A stretch of 45,294 nucleotides of DNA from Muribaculaceae bacterium (lineage in GTDB: Bacteria; Bacteroidota; Bacteroidia; Bacteroidales; Muribaculaceae), in the NCBI GenBank assembly GCA_020026215.1, contig JAHHQT010000005.1, positions 1-45,294 of the forward strand, read 5' to 3'. A program made the position numbers and the translations under genes. The notes beneath the pieces are model-generated. The model saw only the letters and a list, made by a program, of their open reading frames with translations, did not search any database and was not told the DNA's origin. Of the stretch, positions 35,724-42,309 are shown piece after piece. Positions within the stretch are counted from its first letter, which is position 1. Each line of letters starts with the position of its first letter.

Positions 35724-36071
35724 ATGTTTACTGCATTAATCATCTTAATATTGATAGCATCAGTCTTAATGATTGGTATCGTATTAATCCAAAAATCTAA
35801 AGGAGGAGGTTTGGCTTCCAACTTTGCAAGCTCTAACCAAATCATGGGCGTTAGAAAAACTACTAATTTCGTAGAAAAAGCTACATGGACTTTGGCTGTA
35901 GTTATTTGCGTTTTGAGTATCATTTCTTCATTCTTCTCACCTTCAATGGTTGAAGCTAACTCTTCACGTGTACAATCTGCACCACAAGAACAACAAGCTC
36001 CTTCATTCCCAACTCAAGAAACTCCGGCTGCTCCAGTTGCTGCTACTCCTGCTGAAACTCCAGCTAAATAA
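35724..36071 (+). CDS. secG: Preprotein translocase subunit SecG
   Basis: The 115-residue product has two transmembrane helices (TALIILILIASVLMIGIVLIQ and TLALAVVIC-type segment around 55-75). They are separated by the conserved cytoplasmic loop QKSKGGGLASNFASSNQIMGVRKTTNFVEKATW, the SecG signature. The C-terminal tail is Pro/Ala/Thr-rich (EQQAPSFPTQETPAAP), common in Bacteroidota. SecG assists SecYE during export. It is the last gene of the operon, followed by a strong terminator. Confidence 0.93.
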   Translation: MFTALIILILIASVLMIGIVLIQKSKGGGLASNFASSNQIMGVRKTTNFVEKATWTLAVVICVLSIISSFFSPSMVEANSSRVQSAPQEQQAPSFPTQETPAAPVAATPAETPAK

Positions 36072-36101
36072 TTGAGACTTTAGGGAATTAAAATAAAATA
36101 T

Positions 36102-36137
36102 AAAAAAGTCATTTGCCCTTGGGCAAGTGACTTTTTT
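36102..36137 (+). terminator. Terminator of the secG operon
   Basis: AAAAAAGTCATTTGCCC (36102-36118) pairs with GGGCAAGTGACTTTTTT (36121-36137) with only a TT loop and one G-T pair; the A- and T-tracts make it bidirectional-capable. Confidence 0.9.
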
Positions 36138-36140
36138 GTG

Positions 36141-36148
36141 TAACTTTG
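36141..36148 (+). promoter_or_regulatory. -7 box of the murI promoter
   Basis: TAACTTTG (36141-36148), 49 bp before the ATG. The -33 region would fall inside the preceding terminator and has no clear TTG. Confidence 0.5.
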
Positions 36149-36197
36149 TCATAAATTATAGTCTTTTTGGGAACTATATATTTATAGATATAAGCAA

Positions 36198-37034
36198 ATG
36201 AAATCGGATACTAAAAAAGGTGCAATCGGTGTTTTTGATTCCGGTTATGGGGGCTTGACCATATTGGATGAAATCAGAAAGCGTTTGCCTGAATATGACT
36301 ATCTTTATTTAGGCGATAATGCCCGAGCTCCATACGGAAGTCGTTCGTTCGACGTTGTATATAATTTTACATTGCAAGCCGTAAAATATTTGTTCGACAG
36401 TGGTTGCCGTCTGGTAATTCTTGCGTGCAACACCGCGTCGGCAAAAGCATTGCGTACCATTCAGCAAAAAGACCTGCCGGTTATTGACCCTAAGCGCAGG
36501 GTATTGGGTGTGATTCGTCCTACAGTGGAATTACTCGGACAGCTGACCAAGAACGGACATATCGGTGTGTTGGGAACTCCCGGCACCATTCAAAGTGAAA
36601 GTTACCCGATGGAAATCCGCAAAATGTATCCCGACTTCCATTCCTACGGACAAGCCTGTCCGATGTGGGTGCCTTTGATTGAAAATCAGGAAGGCAATGG
36701 TGAAGGTGCCGATTATTTCGTCAAGAAATATATTGATGCCTTGTTCAGTCAGTGTGCAGACATTGATACTGTTATTCTTGGATGTACACACTATCCACTG
36801 CTATATGACAAAATCATGAAGTATATGCCGAAAGGGGTGAATGTAATCAGACAGGGTGCTATCATCGCAGAGAGTCTGGAGGATTACTTGCATCGTCATC
36901 AGGATATTGACGGGAAGTGCTCACGCAACGGGACTTGTAAATATTTGACGACAGAATCGGCAGAGAAATTCAAGTCAACGGCTTCTGTGTTCCTCGAAGA
37001 ATGTGAAGATGTAAAACAAATCATATTAATTTAA
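36198..37034 (+). CDS. murI: Glutamate racemase
   Basis: The 278-residue product has all MurI motifs: IGVFDSGYGGL with catalytic Asp14, LGDNARAPYG, ACNTASA with the first catalytic cysteine (Cys77), and LGCTHYPLL with the second cysteine (Cys196) and His198. It makes D-glutamate for peptidoglycan in the cytoplasm. Length is normal. A lipoprotein gene follows 18 bp downstream and may be co-transcribed. There is no sign of decay. Confidence 0.96.
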   Translation: MKSDTKKGAIGVFDSGYGGLTILDEIRKRLPEYDYLYLGDNARAPYGSRSFDVVYNFTLQAVKYLFDSGCRLVILACNTASAKALRTIQQKDLPVIDPKRRVLGVIRPTVELLGQLTKNGHIGVLGTPGTIQSESYPMEIRKMYPDFHSYGQACPMWVPLIENQEGNGEGADYFVKKYIDALFSQCADIDTVILGCTHYPLLYDKIMKYMPKGVNVIRQGAIIAESLEDYLHRHQDIDGKCSRNGTCKYLTTESAEKFKSTASVFLEECEDVKQIILI

Positions 37035-37052
37035 TTTTATAAAAAACTAAAA

Positions 37053-37826
37053 ATGAAAAAATTACTTTTAGGCTTAGGTGCTGTCCTTGCTATGGGATTG
37101 ACAGCCTGCGACGATGATCCTGTATTTACAATTACAATGGATATGGCAAACGCTAAAGTTGAATACAGCGAAAGTGGCGTTTGGAAAGGATGCCAAGATG
37201 CTGAAGCTGGTGCTTTCACTTGCTCAACTCTTCAATTCACACACCAGGCTACTGCTTCACAATGGGGCGTGAGCTGGACTGGATTCTGCCCTTCTCGTGT
37301 ATCTGATAACTCAAATCCAAATGGTGATTTCAATCGTGCATGGGGTTCAATGTCAAAAGGTGGCGTGAAAGGCGAAGGTACTCCTTACGTTGTTGGTTTC
37401 TGGAACACTATGGAAGGTGAGAACCCTGAAAATCCATCATTGAAAATTGATTTGACAGACGGTGCAGCATTCGCTCCTCAATATGTTTATGTCAACAACA
37501 CATCTTTGGCTTACTATCTTGTTCAAGAAGGAAACCAATTCTCAAAACCATTCGCTGCTGGTGACTGGTTTAAAATCCAATTTATAGGCGTAACAGAAGA
37601 CGGTAAAGTTTCTGCTCCGGTTGAAGCATACTTGGCTGATTACCGTTCTGAAAAAGAAAGCGAACGCTATATCTTGAATGAATGGAAAATGGTTGACTTG
37701 AAACCTTTAACAGTTAATGGCCCTGTTAAATACATCTATATCCAAATGGCATCAAGCGATAGTGGTCAATGGGGTATGAATACTCCGGCTTACTTCGCAA
37801 TCGATGGTTTGCAAGTGATTAAATAA
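37053..37826 (+). CDS. DUF4465-type surface lipoprotein
   Basis: This 257-residue lipoprotein (Cys19, LTAC, followed by DDDP, a possible surface-export signal) has a beta-rich jelly-roll-like body. The stretch FNRAWGSMSKGG, the block DWFKIQFIGVTEDGK and the end GMNTPAYFAIDGLQV agree with DUF4465, a family common in Bacteroidota surface proteins, often near TonB-dependent transporters. The molecular function is not established; ligand binding is plausible. It lies 18 bp behind murI and ends at a terminator. Codons are biased as in highly expressed genes. Confidence 0.75.
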   Translation: MKKLLLGLGAVLAMGLTACDDDPVFTITMDMANAKVEYSESGVWKGCQDAEAGAFTCSTLQFTHQATASQWGVSWTGFCPSRVSDNSNPNGDFNRAWGSMSKGGVKGEGTPYVVGFWNTMEGENPENPSLKIDLTDGAAFAPQYVYVNNTSLAYYLVQEGNQFSKPFAAGDWFKIQFIGVTEDGKVSAPVEAYLADYRSEKESERYILNEWKMVDLKPLTVNGPVKYIYIQMASSDSGQWGMNTPAYFAIDGLQVIK

Positions 37827-37851
37827 GACTGTGCTTAATTGAAGAATATCG

Positions 37852-37886
37852 CAGGATTGTTCCTTCTGGAGCAATCCTGTTTTTTG
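37852..37886 (+). terminator. Terminator of the murI/DUF4465 unit
   Basis: CAGGATTG (37852-37859) pairs with CAATCCTG (37872-37879), with an inner TCC/GGA helix, followed by a T-run. Confidence 0.9.
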
Positions 37887-37944
37887 TTTTATGCCGCTAA
37901 AATTAATATTTGCAATTTTATTCGTTTATTCCATCGTTTTTAAG

Positions 37945-37952
37945 TAAGTTTG
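37945..37952 (+). promoter_or_regulatory. -7 box of the pepP promoter
   Basis: TAAGTTTG (37945-37952), 29 bp before the chosen ATG. The -33 position has TTCG 20 bp upstream, a weak match. Confidence 0.5.
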
Positions 37953-37981
37953 CGGTAGAAGAAAAAATTAAAAGTACTTTT

Positions 37982-39766
37982 ATGAAAGATACAGCAAAAC
38001 ATTTGGAAGCATTACGCGAAAAGATGCGTAAATATAAGGTTGATGCCGTGATTATTCCAGGCACAGACCCTCATCAAAGCGAATATGTTACAGCGCACTG
38101 GAAATTACGTGACTGGGTAACCGGTTTTACAGGCTCTAACGGTACAGCGGTAGTAACACTTAACGAAGCAGGTCTTTGGACCGACTCTCGCTACTACTTG
38201 CAAGCAGGTATTGAATTGGAAGGAACTGGTGTTGACATGTACAAGGAAGACGGCGCAAGCGATATGACTGTCAATGAATGGATTGCTGCTCATCTTAGAG
38301 AAGGCGGCGTATTGGCGGTAAACGGCTTGTTGTTTTCCATGTCGCAAACTGCCAACTTGGAAGCATTCTGCGGTGAAAACGGATTCCGTTTCGCTACTGA
38401 TTTCGATCCGTTCCCGGCCATCTATACTGACAGACCGGAATTGCCATTAGACCCAATCTTCATTCACGAAGAAAAATATAGCGGAGAATCAACCGAATCA
38501 AAAAACAACCGAGTGATGGAAGCTGCTGAAAAACGCGGTGCTGACAGTGTGTTGCTTTCAGCATTGGATGAAGTGGCTTGGACATTCAACATTCGTTGCA
38601 ATGATATTGAATTCAATCCGGTTGCTATTGCCTACGGATATGTTTCACGCAAGGGATGTGCATTGTTTGTTGACATGCGCAAGATGACCGATGAAGTGAA
38701 GAATGAACTTGCTCAAAGCAATGTTCAAGTTCTTCCTTACGATGGCTTGGAACACTTCTTGGGTAAATTGAAGAACGAAACTGTACTTTTGGACCCTAAC
38801 AAGACAAGTGATACTGTTTCTCGTTGGATGCCAGACTGTGTATTCGTTTATGCTCAATCTCCAGTTGCCAACTTGAAGGCTCAAAAGAATGATGTTCAAA
38901 TCGCAGGTGTCCGCAAAGCAATGGAACGTGACGGTTTGGCATTGACAAAACTATACATGTGGTTGGAAAAAGAAGTTCCTAAAGGTGGCGTGAAAGAAAC
39001 AGGCGTCGCTGAAAAGATGATTCAATTCCGTGCAGAAAGCCCATTGTACCGCAGCGAAAGTTTTGGCATGATTGCAGGTTACAAAGACCACGGTGCTATC
39101 GTTCACTACGAAGCTACTGAAGAATCAGCCTACGAATTGGCTTCTGAAGGCTTGTTGCTTTGTGATACAGGTGCCCAATACTTGGACGGTACAACCGACA
39201 TTACTCGTACAGTGGCTTTGGGAACTCCGACGGAAGAAGAACGCCACGACTATACATTGGTTCTAAAAGGGCACGTTACATTGGCATCTGCCATTTTCCC
39301 GGCAGGAACCCGCGGTAGCCAACTGGACGCTTTGGCTCGTCAATTCTTGTGGAAAGAATGCTTGACATTCTGGCACGGAACAGGCCACGGTGTCGGCCAT
39401 TTCTTGAATGTTCACGAGGGCCCTCAAAACATCCGCTTGAACGAAAACCCTGCAACTATCAAACCGGGTATGATTACATCTGATGAACCGGGTGTTTACA
39501 AGGCAGGTAATCACGGTATCAGAATCGAGAACTTGATTCTTGCCAAAGAATATGCTCATTCTGACGAATTTGGTGATTTCATGTGCTTCGAACCTGTGAC
39601 ATTGTTCCCATACGATGCCAAACTTATTGACTTGGATATGTTGAGCGACGCTGAATTGGCATGGATCAACAACTATCATAAAGAAGTGAGAGAACGCTTG
39701 ACTCCGTATTTGAACGAAGAACAACAAGCATGGATGAACGAAAAAACTAAAGAACTTAAAAGATAA
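37982..39766 (+). CDS. pepP: Xaa-Pro aminopeptidase (aminopeptidase P, M24B)
   Basis: The 594-residue product has two creatinase-like N-terminal domains (about 1-300) and a C-terminal pita-bread domain. The dinuclear metal ligands are all visible: Asp395 (CDTGAQY), Asp406 (DGTTDITRT), His465 (WHGTGHGVGHF), Glu502 (SDEPGVY) and Glu516 (GIRIENL). It removes N-terminal residues preceding proline. Its length matches the three-domain (eukaryotic-like, about 600 residue) type found in Bacteroidota. A frame open from 37910 adds 24 residues encoded by promoter sequence, so the ATG at 37982 is used. No signal peptide is present. Confidence 0.93.
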   Translation: MKDTAKHLEALREKMRKYKVDAVIIPGTDPHQSEYVTAHWKLRDWVTGFTGSNGTAVVTLNEAGLWTDSRYYLQAGIELEGTGVDMYKEDGASDMTVNEWIAAHLREGGVLAVNGLLFSMSQTANLEAFCGENGFRFATDFDPFPAIYTDRPELPLDPIFIHEEKYSGESTESKNNRVMEAAEKRGADSVLLSALDEVAWTFNIRCNDIEFNPVAIAYGYVSRKGCALFVDMRKMTDEVKNELAQSNVQVLPYDGLEHFLGKLKNETVLLDPNKTSDTVSRWMPDCVFVYAQSPVANLKAQKNDVQIAGVRKAMERDGLALTKLYMWLEKEVPKGGVKETGVAEKMIQFRAESPLYRSESFGMIAGYKDHGAIVHYEATEESAYELASEGLLLCDTGAQYLDGTTDITRTVALGTPTEEERHDYTLVLKGHVTLASAIFPAGTRGSQLDALARQFLWKECLTFWHGTGHGVGHFLNVHEGPQNIRLNENPATIKPGMITSDEPGVYKAGNHGIRIENLILAKEYAHSDEFGDFMCFEPVTLFPYDAKLIDLDMLSDAELAWINNYHKEVRERLTPYLNEEQQAWMNEKTKELKR

Positions 39767-39772
39767 TAGGAT

Positions 39773-40303
39773 ATGGCACTAATCAGACCGGTAAGAGGAT
39801 TCACTCCTGTAATTGGTAAAGACTGCTTTATTGCAGACAACGCAACTATTGTTGGCGAAGTTACTATGGGTGACGAATGTAGCATTTGGTTCAATGCAGT
39901 GTTACGTGGTGATGTAAATACCATCAAAATTGGTAATCGTGTGAATATCCAAGATGGTTCAGTGTTGCATACTTTGTATCAAAAATCAACTATTGAAATC
40001 GGTGACGATGTTTCGGTAGGACACAACGTGACTATCCACGGTGCAAAAATCAACGACTATACCTTGATTGGTATGGGCTCTGTGATTCTTGACGGTGTAG
40101 AAGTGGGTGAAGGTGCTATTGTAGCTGCCGGAAGCGTGGTTTCTCCGAATACTAAAATTGGCCCTAATGAATTGTGGATGGGTGTTCCTGCCAAATTCAA
40201 GAAAATGGTTGACCCTATACAAAGCAAGGAAATGAATCAACGAATAGCTCACAACTATTTGATGTATTCAAAATGGTACACTGAAGACGAAGAAGCAAAA
40301 TAA
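39773..40303 (+). CDS. Gamma-carbonic anhydrase-like hexapeptide-repeat protein
   Basis: The 176-residue product has a left-handed beta-helix of hexapeptide repeats (IADNATIVGEVTMGDECSIWF onward) and a C-terminal helix. The three metal ligands of the gamma class are present as His66 (GSVLHTLY), His84 and His89 (VGHNVTIHG). The family (YrdA/PaaY/CaiE) includes active and inactive carbonic anhydrases, so activity is possible but not proven. It lies 6 bp behind pepP in the same transcription unit. Confidence 0.88.
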   Translation: MALIRPVRGFTPVIGKDCFIADNATIVGEVTMGDECSIWFNAVLRGDVNTIKIGNRVNIQDGSVLHTLYQKSTIEIGDDVSVGHNVTIHGAKINDYTLIGMGSVILDGVEVGEGAIVAAGSVVSPNTKIGPNELWMGVPAKFKKMVDPIQSKEMNQRIAHNYLMYSKWYTEDEEAK

Positions 40304-40326
40304 ATCACTCTTGAAATATGAATAAG

Positions 40327-40359
40327 AAGGAGTTGCTCGTTGATGAGTGGCTCCTTTTT
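40327..40359 (+). terminator. Terminator of the pepP unit
   Basis: AAGGAGTTGCTC (40327-40338) pairs with GAGTGGCTCCTT (40345-40356), three wobble pairs and a 6-nt loop, with a T-run. Confidence 0.85.
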
Positions 40360-40406
40360 GATTTTAAGTCGGCTGTTGAAAATTCCAAGAAAAATAATGC
40401 AGATTA

Positions 40407-40437
40407 TTGCGAGATTCTAAAATGTTGATTATCTTTG
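40407..40437 (+). promoter_or_regulatory. rpsU promoter
   Basis: TTG (40407-40409), a 20-bp spacer and TATCTTTG (40430-40437). The predicted start near 40444 leaves a leader of about 190 nt. Confidence 0.75.
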
Positions 40438-40443
40438 CAGTCG

Positions 40444-40576
40444 CAATTAAAAGAGAGGAGGTTTTGTACACCGCTTTATTTTTAAAACAGAATTTATAAA
40501 GTCATATTAACTCACGGGTTCAACGGCGAACCACTCGTAGAACGATTGATGCTTCGTTTTGCGTGATTTTAATTGT
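40444..40576 (+). ncRNA. Structured rpsU leader RNA (candidate ribosomal-protein leader)
   Basis: A closing helix CAATTAAAA (40444-40452) with TTTTAATTG (40567-40575) encloses the leader. Inside, CACG (40513-40516) pairs with CGTG (40562-40565) around two hairpins: GGTTC/GAACC (40517-40521, 40528-40532) and AACGA/TCGTT (40541-40545, 40554-40558), giving a three-way junction. AGGAGG (40456-40461), fully complementary to the anti-Shine-Dalgarno core, lies near the 5' end, far from the rpsU ATG. This looks like a regulatory leader, possibly for bS21 autogenous control; the mechanism is inference. Confidence 0.55.
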
Positions 40577-40631
40577 AGAAAAACAGTATCAAAAAAACAA
40601 AATTAGATAACAAATAAAAAAGTTATAGAAA

Positions 40632-40823
40632 ATGATTATTGTACCAGTAAAAGAAGGCGAAAACATTGAAAGAGCCTTGAAAAAATTCAAAAGAAAATAC
40701 GAAAAAACAGGTGTTGTAAAAGAACTACGTAACCGTCAAGCTTTCGAAAAACCATCTGTAACAAATCGTAAAAAGATGATGAAAGCAGTTTACGTACAAA
40801 AATTACGTTGCGAAGAAGAATAG
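40632..40823 (+). CDS. rpsU: 30S ribosomal protein bS21
   Basis: The protein of 63 residues begins MIIVPVKEGENIERALKKFKRKYEKTG and is strongly basic, as expected for bS21, which sits beside the 3' end of 16S rRNA near the anti-Shine-Dalgarno sequence. The conserved ELRNRQAFEKPS stretch is present. The start has no local Shine-Dalgarno (upstream is AAAAAAGTTATAGAAA), so any control would act through the structured leader. It is the first gene ahead of a Xer recombinase and hpf. Confidence 0.95.
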   Translation: MIIVPVKEGENIERALKKFKRKYEKTGVVKELRNRQAFEKPSVTNRKKMMKAVYVQKLRCEEE

Positions 40824-40841
40824 AAAATTCCTTAACATTTG

Positions 40842-40873
40842 TTTGTAAAATAAGAAACAATTGCATATATTCG
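40842..40873 (+). promoter_or_regulatory. Promoter of the xer-hpf unit
   Basis: TTTG (40842-40845), a 20-bp spacer and TATATTCG (40866-40873; one mismatch to TAnnTTTG), 22 bp before the ATG. Confidence 0.5.
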
Positions 40874-40895
40874 TAGTAGAATAAAACATGCGAAT

Positions 40896-41789
40896 ATGCT
40901 AATTGAGGAATTCTTAAAATATATGCGGTATGAGCTGAATTATTCGGTTCATACCGTTTTGTCTTATTCCGGAGATTTGCATCAGTTTTTATCCTTTGTC
41001 GGGAGCGATGAAAAAAGTTTCGACTATGCAGCGGTAACGCAGTCGGACATTCGCGGTTGGGTAGCGTTCCTTTCTGGTGAAGATATGGCAGTACGGACTG
41101 TCAGACGGAAAGTGCAGTCGTTGCGAGCCTTTTATAAATTCTTGCAGAAGAAGAAACTCATTTCTCAAAATCCGGTGGAAGACGTGCCGATGGCAAAGTT
41201 GCCACAAGTATTGCTCGTGTTTGTCAGGGAAAAGGGAATGGACGAGATTCTGGACAGCGAATTCAACGAGAAAGACTTTGAAGAAGTGCGCGACAGATTA
41301 ATTATAGCCATGTTCTATGAGACAGGAATCAGACGTGCTGAACTGATTTCTTTAAAAAATTTAGATATAAATGTCGATTCTTGTGAACTAAAGGTGCATG
41401 GTAAACGTAATAAAGATAGAATCGTTCCTTTCTGTAATGAATTGAAAGAGCTGATTTCACTCTATAGAGGTTTGCGTGACGAAATAGCAACGCCTGCTAC
41501 AACGGAATTCTTTATCACTCAAAAGGGAGCGCCCTTGTATCCGTCGCTGGTTTATAAAGTGGTAAAAAACACATTGTCGCAAGTAACACAGGCCAAACGT
41601 TCGCCTCACGTGTTGAGGCATTCATTTGCATCTGCAATGTTGAATAACGGAGCCGAACTGAATAGTGTGAAGGAATTATTGGGACATGAGTCGCTTGCTG
41701 CAACGCAGGTTTACACTCATATCACATATAGTGAACTGAAACAAAACTACAAACATGCTCATCCACGAGCTCTAAAAAAAGGAGGGTAA
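40896..41789 (+). CDS. xerC: XerC/XerD-type tyrosine recombinase
   Basis: The 297-residue product has a SAM-like N-terminal core-binding domain (1-100; MRYELNYSVHTVLSYSGDL) and a catalytic domain with the full set of residues: Arg146 (TGIRRAEL), Lys170 (VHGKRNKDR), His238 and Arg241 (SPHVLRHSFAS), His264 (LLGHESL) and Tyr273 (QVYTHIT). Length is that of the chromosome-dimer resolution recombinases XerC/XerD rather than of mobile-element integrases, and it sits between rpsU and hpf, a housekeeping setting. Which Xer protein it is cannot be decided here. The hpf start is 1 bp after its stop. Confidence 0.85.
   Translation: MLIEEFLKYMRYELNYSVHTVLSYSGDLHQFLSFVGSDEKSFDYAAVTQSDIRGWVAFLSGEDMAVRTVRRKVQSLRAFYKFLQKKKLISQNPVEDVPMAKLPQVLLVFVREKGMDEILDSEFNEKDFEEVRDRLIIAMFYETGIRRAELISLKNLDINVDSCELKVHGKRNKDRIVPFCNELKELISLYRGLRDEIATPATTEFFITQKGAPLYPSLVYKVVKNTLSQVTQAKRSPHVLRHSFASAMLNNGAELNSVKELLGHESLAATQVYTHITYSELKQNYKHAHPRALKKGG
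41779..41785 (+). promoter_or_regulatory. Strong Shine-Dalgarno of hpf
   Basis: AAGGAGG (41779-41785) lies 5 bp before the hpf ATG and inside the end of the xer gene. Most starts in this window have no such sequence, so it stands out. Confidence 0.6.
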
Positions 41790-41790
41790 T

Positions 41791-42105
41791 ATGGAAGTTA
41801 AAATTAAAGCCATTCACTTTGACTCAACACAAAAGTTGGAAGAGTTTATTTCAAAGAAAGCCCAAAAGTTGGCACGTCGTAATGAATCAATTGCTACATT
41901 TGATGTGACTTTAAAGGTAGTTAAACCAGAAACAGCCATGAACAAGGAGGCGGCTATCAAACTAATCGTTCCAAATTCAGAAGATTTGTTTGCATCAAAA
42001 GTTGCTGATACTTTCGAAGAAGCTGTAGATATGGCTATAGAAGCATTGGATAAACAATTGGTAAAAATCAAAGAAAAAAGCAAAAATAAAGATATAATTA
42101 AATAA
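41791..42105 (+). CDS. hpf: Ribosome hibernation promoting factor
   Basis: The 104-residue product has the short HPF/RaiA fold: MEVKIKAIHFDSTQKLEEFISKKAQKL opens the beta-alpha-beta-beta-beta-alpha domain, and FASKVADTFEEAVDMAIEALDKQLVKIKEK is the conserved second helix. The C-terminal dimerisation domain of long HPF is absent, so it is the short type that inactivates ribosomes in stationary phase. It begins 1 bp after the recombinase stop with a strong Shine-Dalgarno and ends at a terminator. Confidence 0.92.
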   Translation: MEVKIKAIHFDSTQKLEEFISKKAQKLARRNESIATFDVTLKVVKPETAMNKEAAIKLIVPNSEDLFASKVADTFEEAVDMAIEALDKQLVKIKEKSKNKDIIK

Positions 42106-42112
42106 CGGTTTC

Positions 42113-42145
42113 GGCAGGCCTTTGTAAAAAGGACCTGCCTTTTTT
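42113..42145 (+). terminator. hpf terminator
   Basis: GGCAGGCCTTT (42113-42123) pairs with AAAGG-A-CCTGCC (about 42128-42139, one bulged A), followed by six T. Confidence 0.85.
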
Positions 42146-42243
42146 ATTGTTTATCCATAGATTTTGCATTCATATAAAGACCTTAAAATGCAAATCGCTG
42201 TACAATAAAAGGGTATATAATTTAAAACTACGGAAATTTTTAA

Positions 42244-42251
42244 TAATTTTG
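42244..42251 (+). promoter_or_regulatory. -7 box of the intact GHL10 gene
   Basis: TAATTTTG (42244-42251), 58 bp before the ATG. The -33 element is not clear. Confidence 0.45.
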
Positions 42252-42309
42252 CACCCAGTTTTACAAACCCAAAAACAATTATTATAAACCCATAAAATTT
42301 GAAACTTAA

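Noticed and set aside
37910..37981. Earlier start for aminopeptidase P
   Set aside because: The extra 24 codons contain the TAAGTTTG promoter box and are not family-like.
40456..40499. Leader peptide after AGGAGG in the rpsU leader (TTG start at 40464, stop TAA)
   Set aside because: The only start is a TTG two bases from the SD-like element, too close for normal initiation; a role in RNA regulation fits better.
40896..41789. Tyrosine recombinase as integrase of a mobile element
   Set aside because: XerC/D length, housekeeping neighbours rpsU and hpf, and no attachment repeats or cargo around it.
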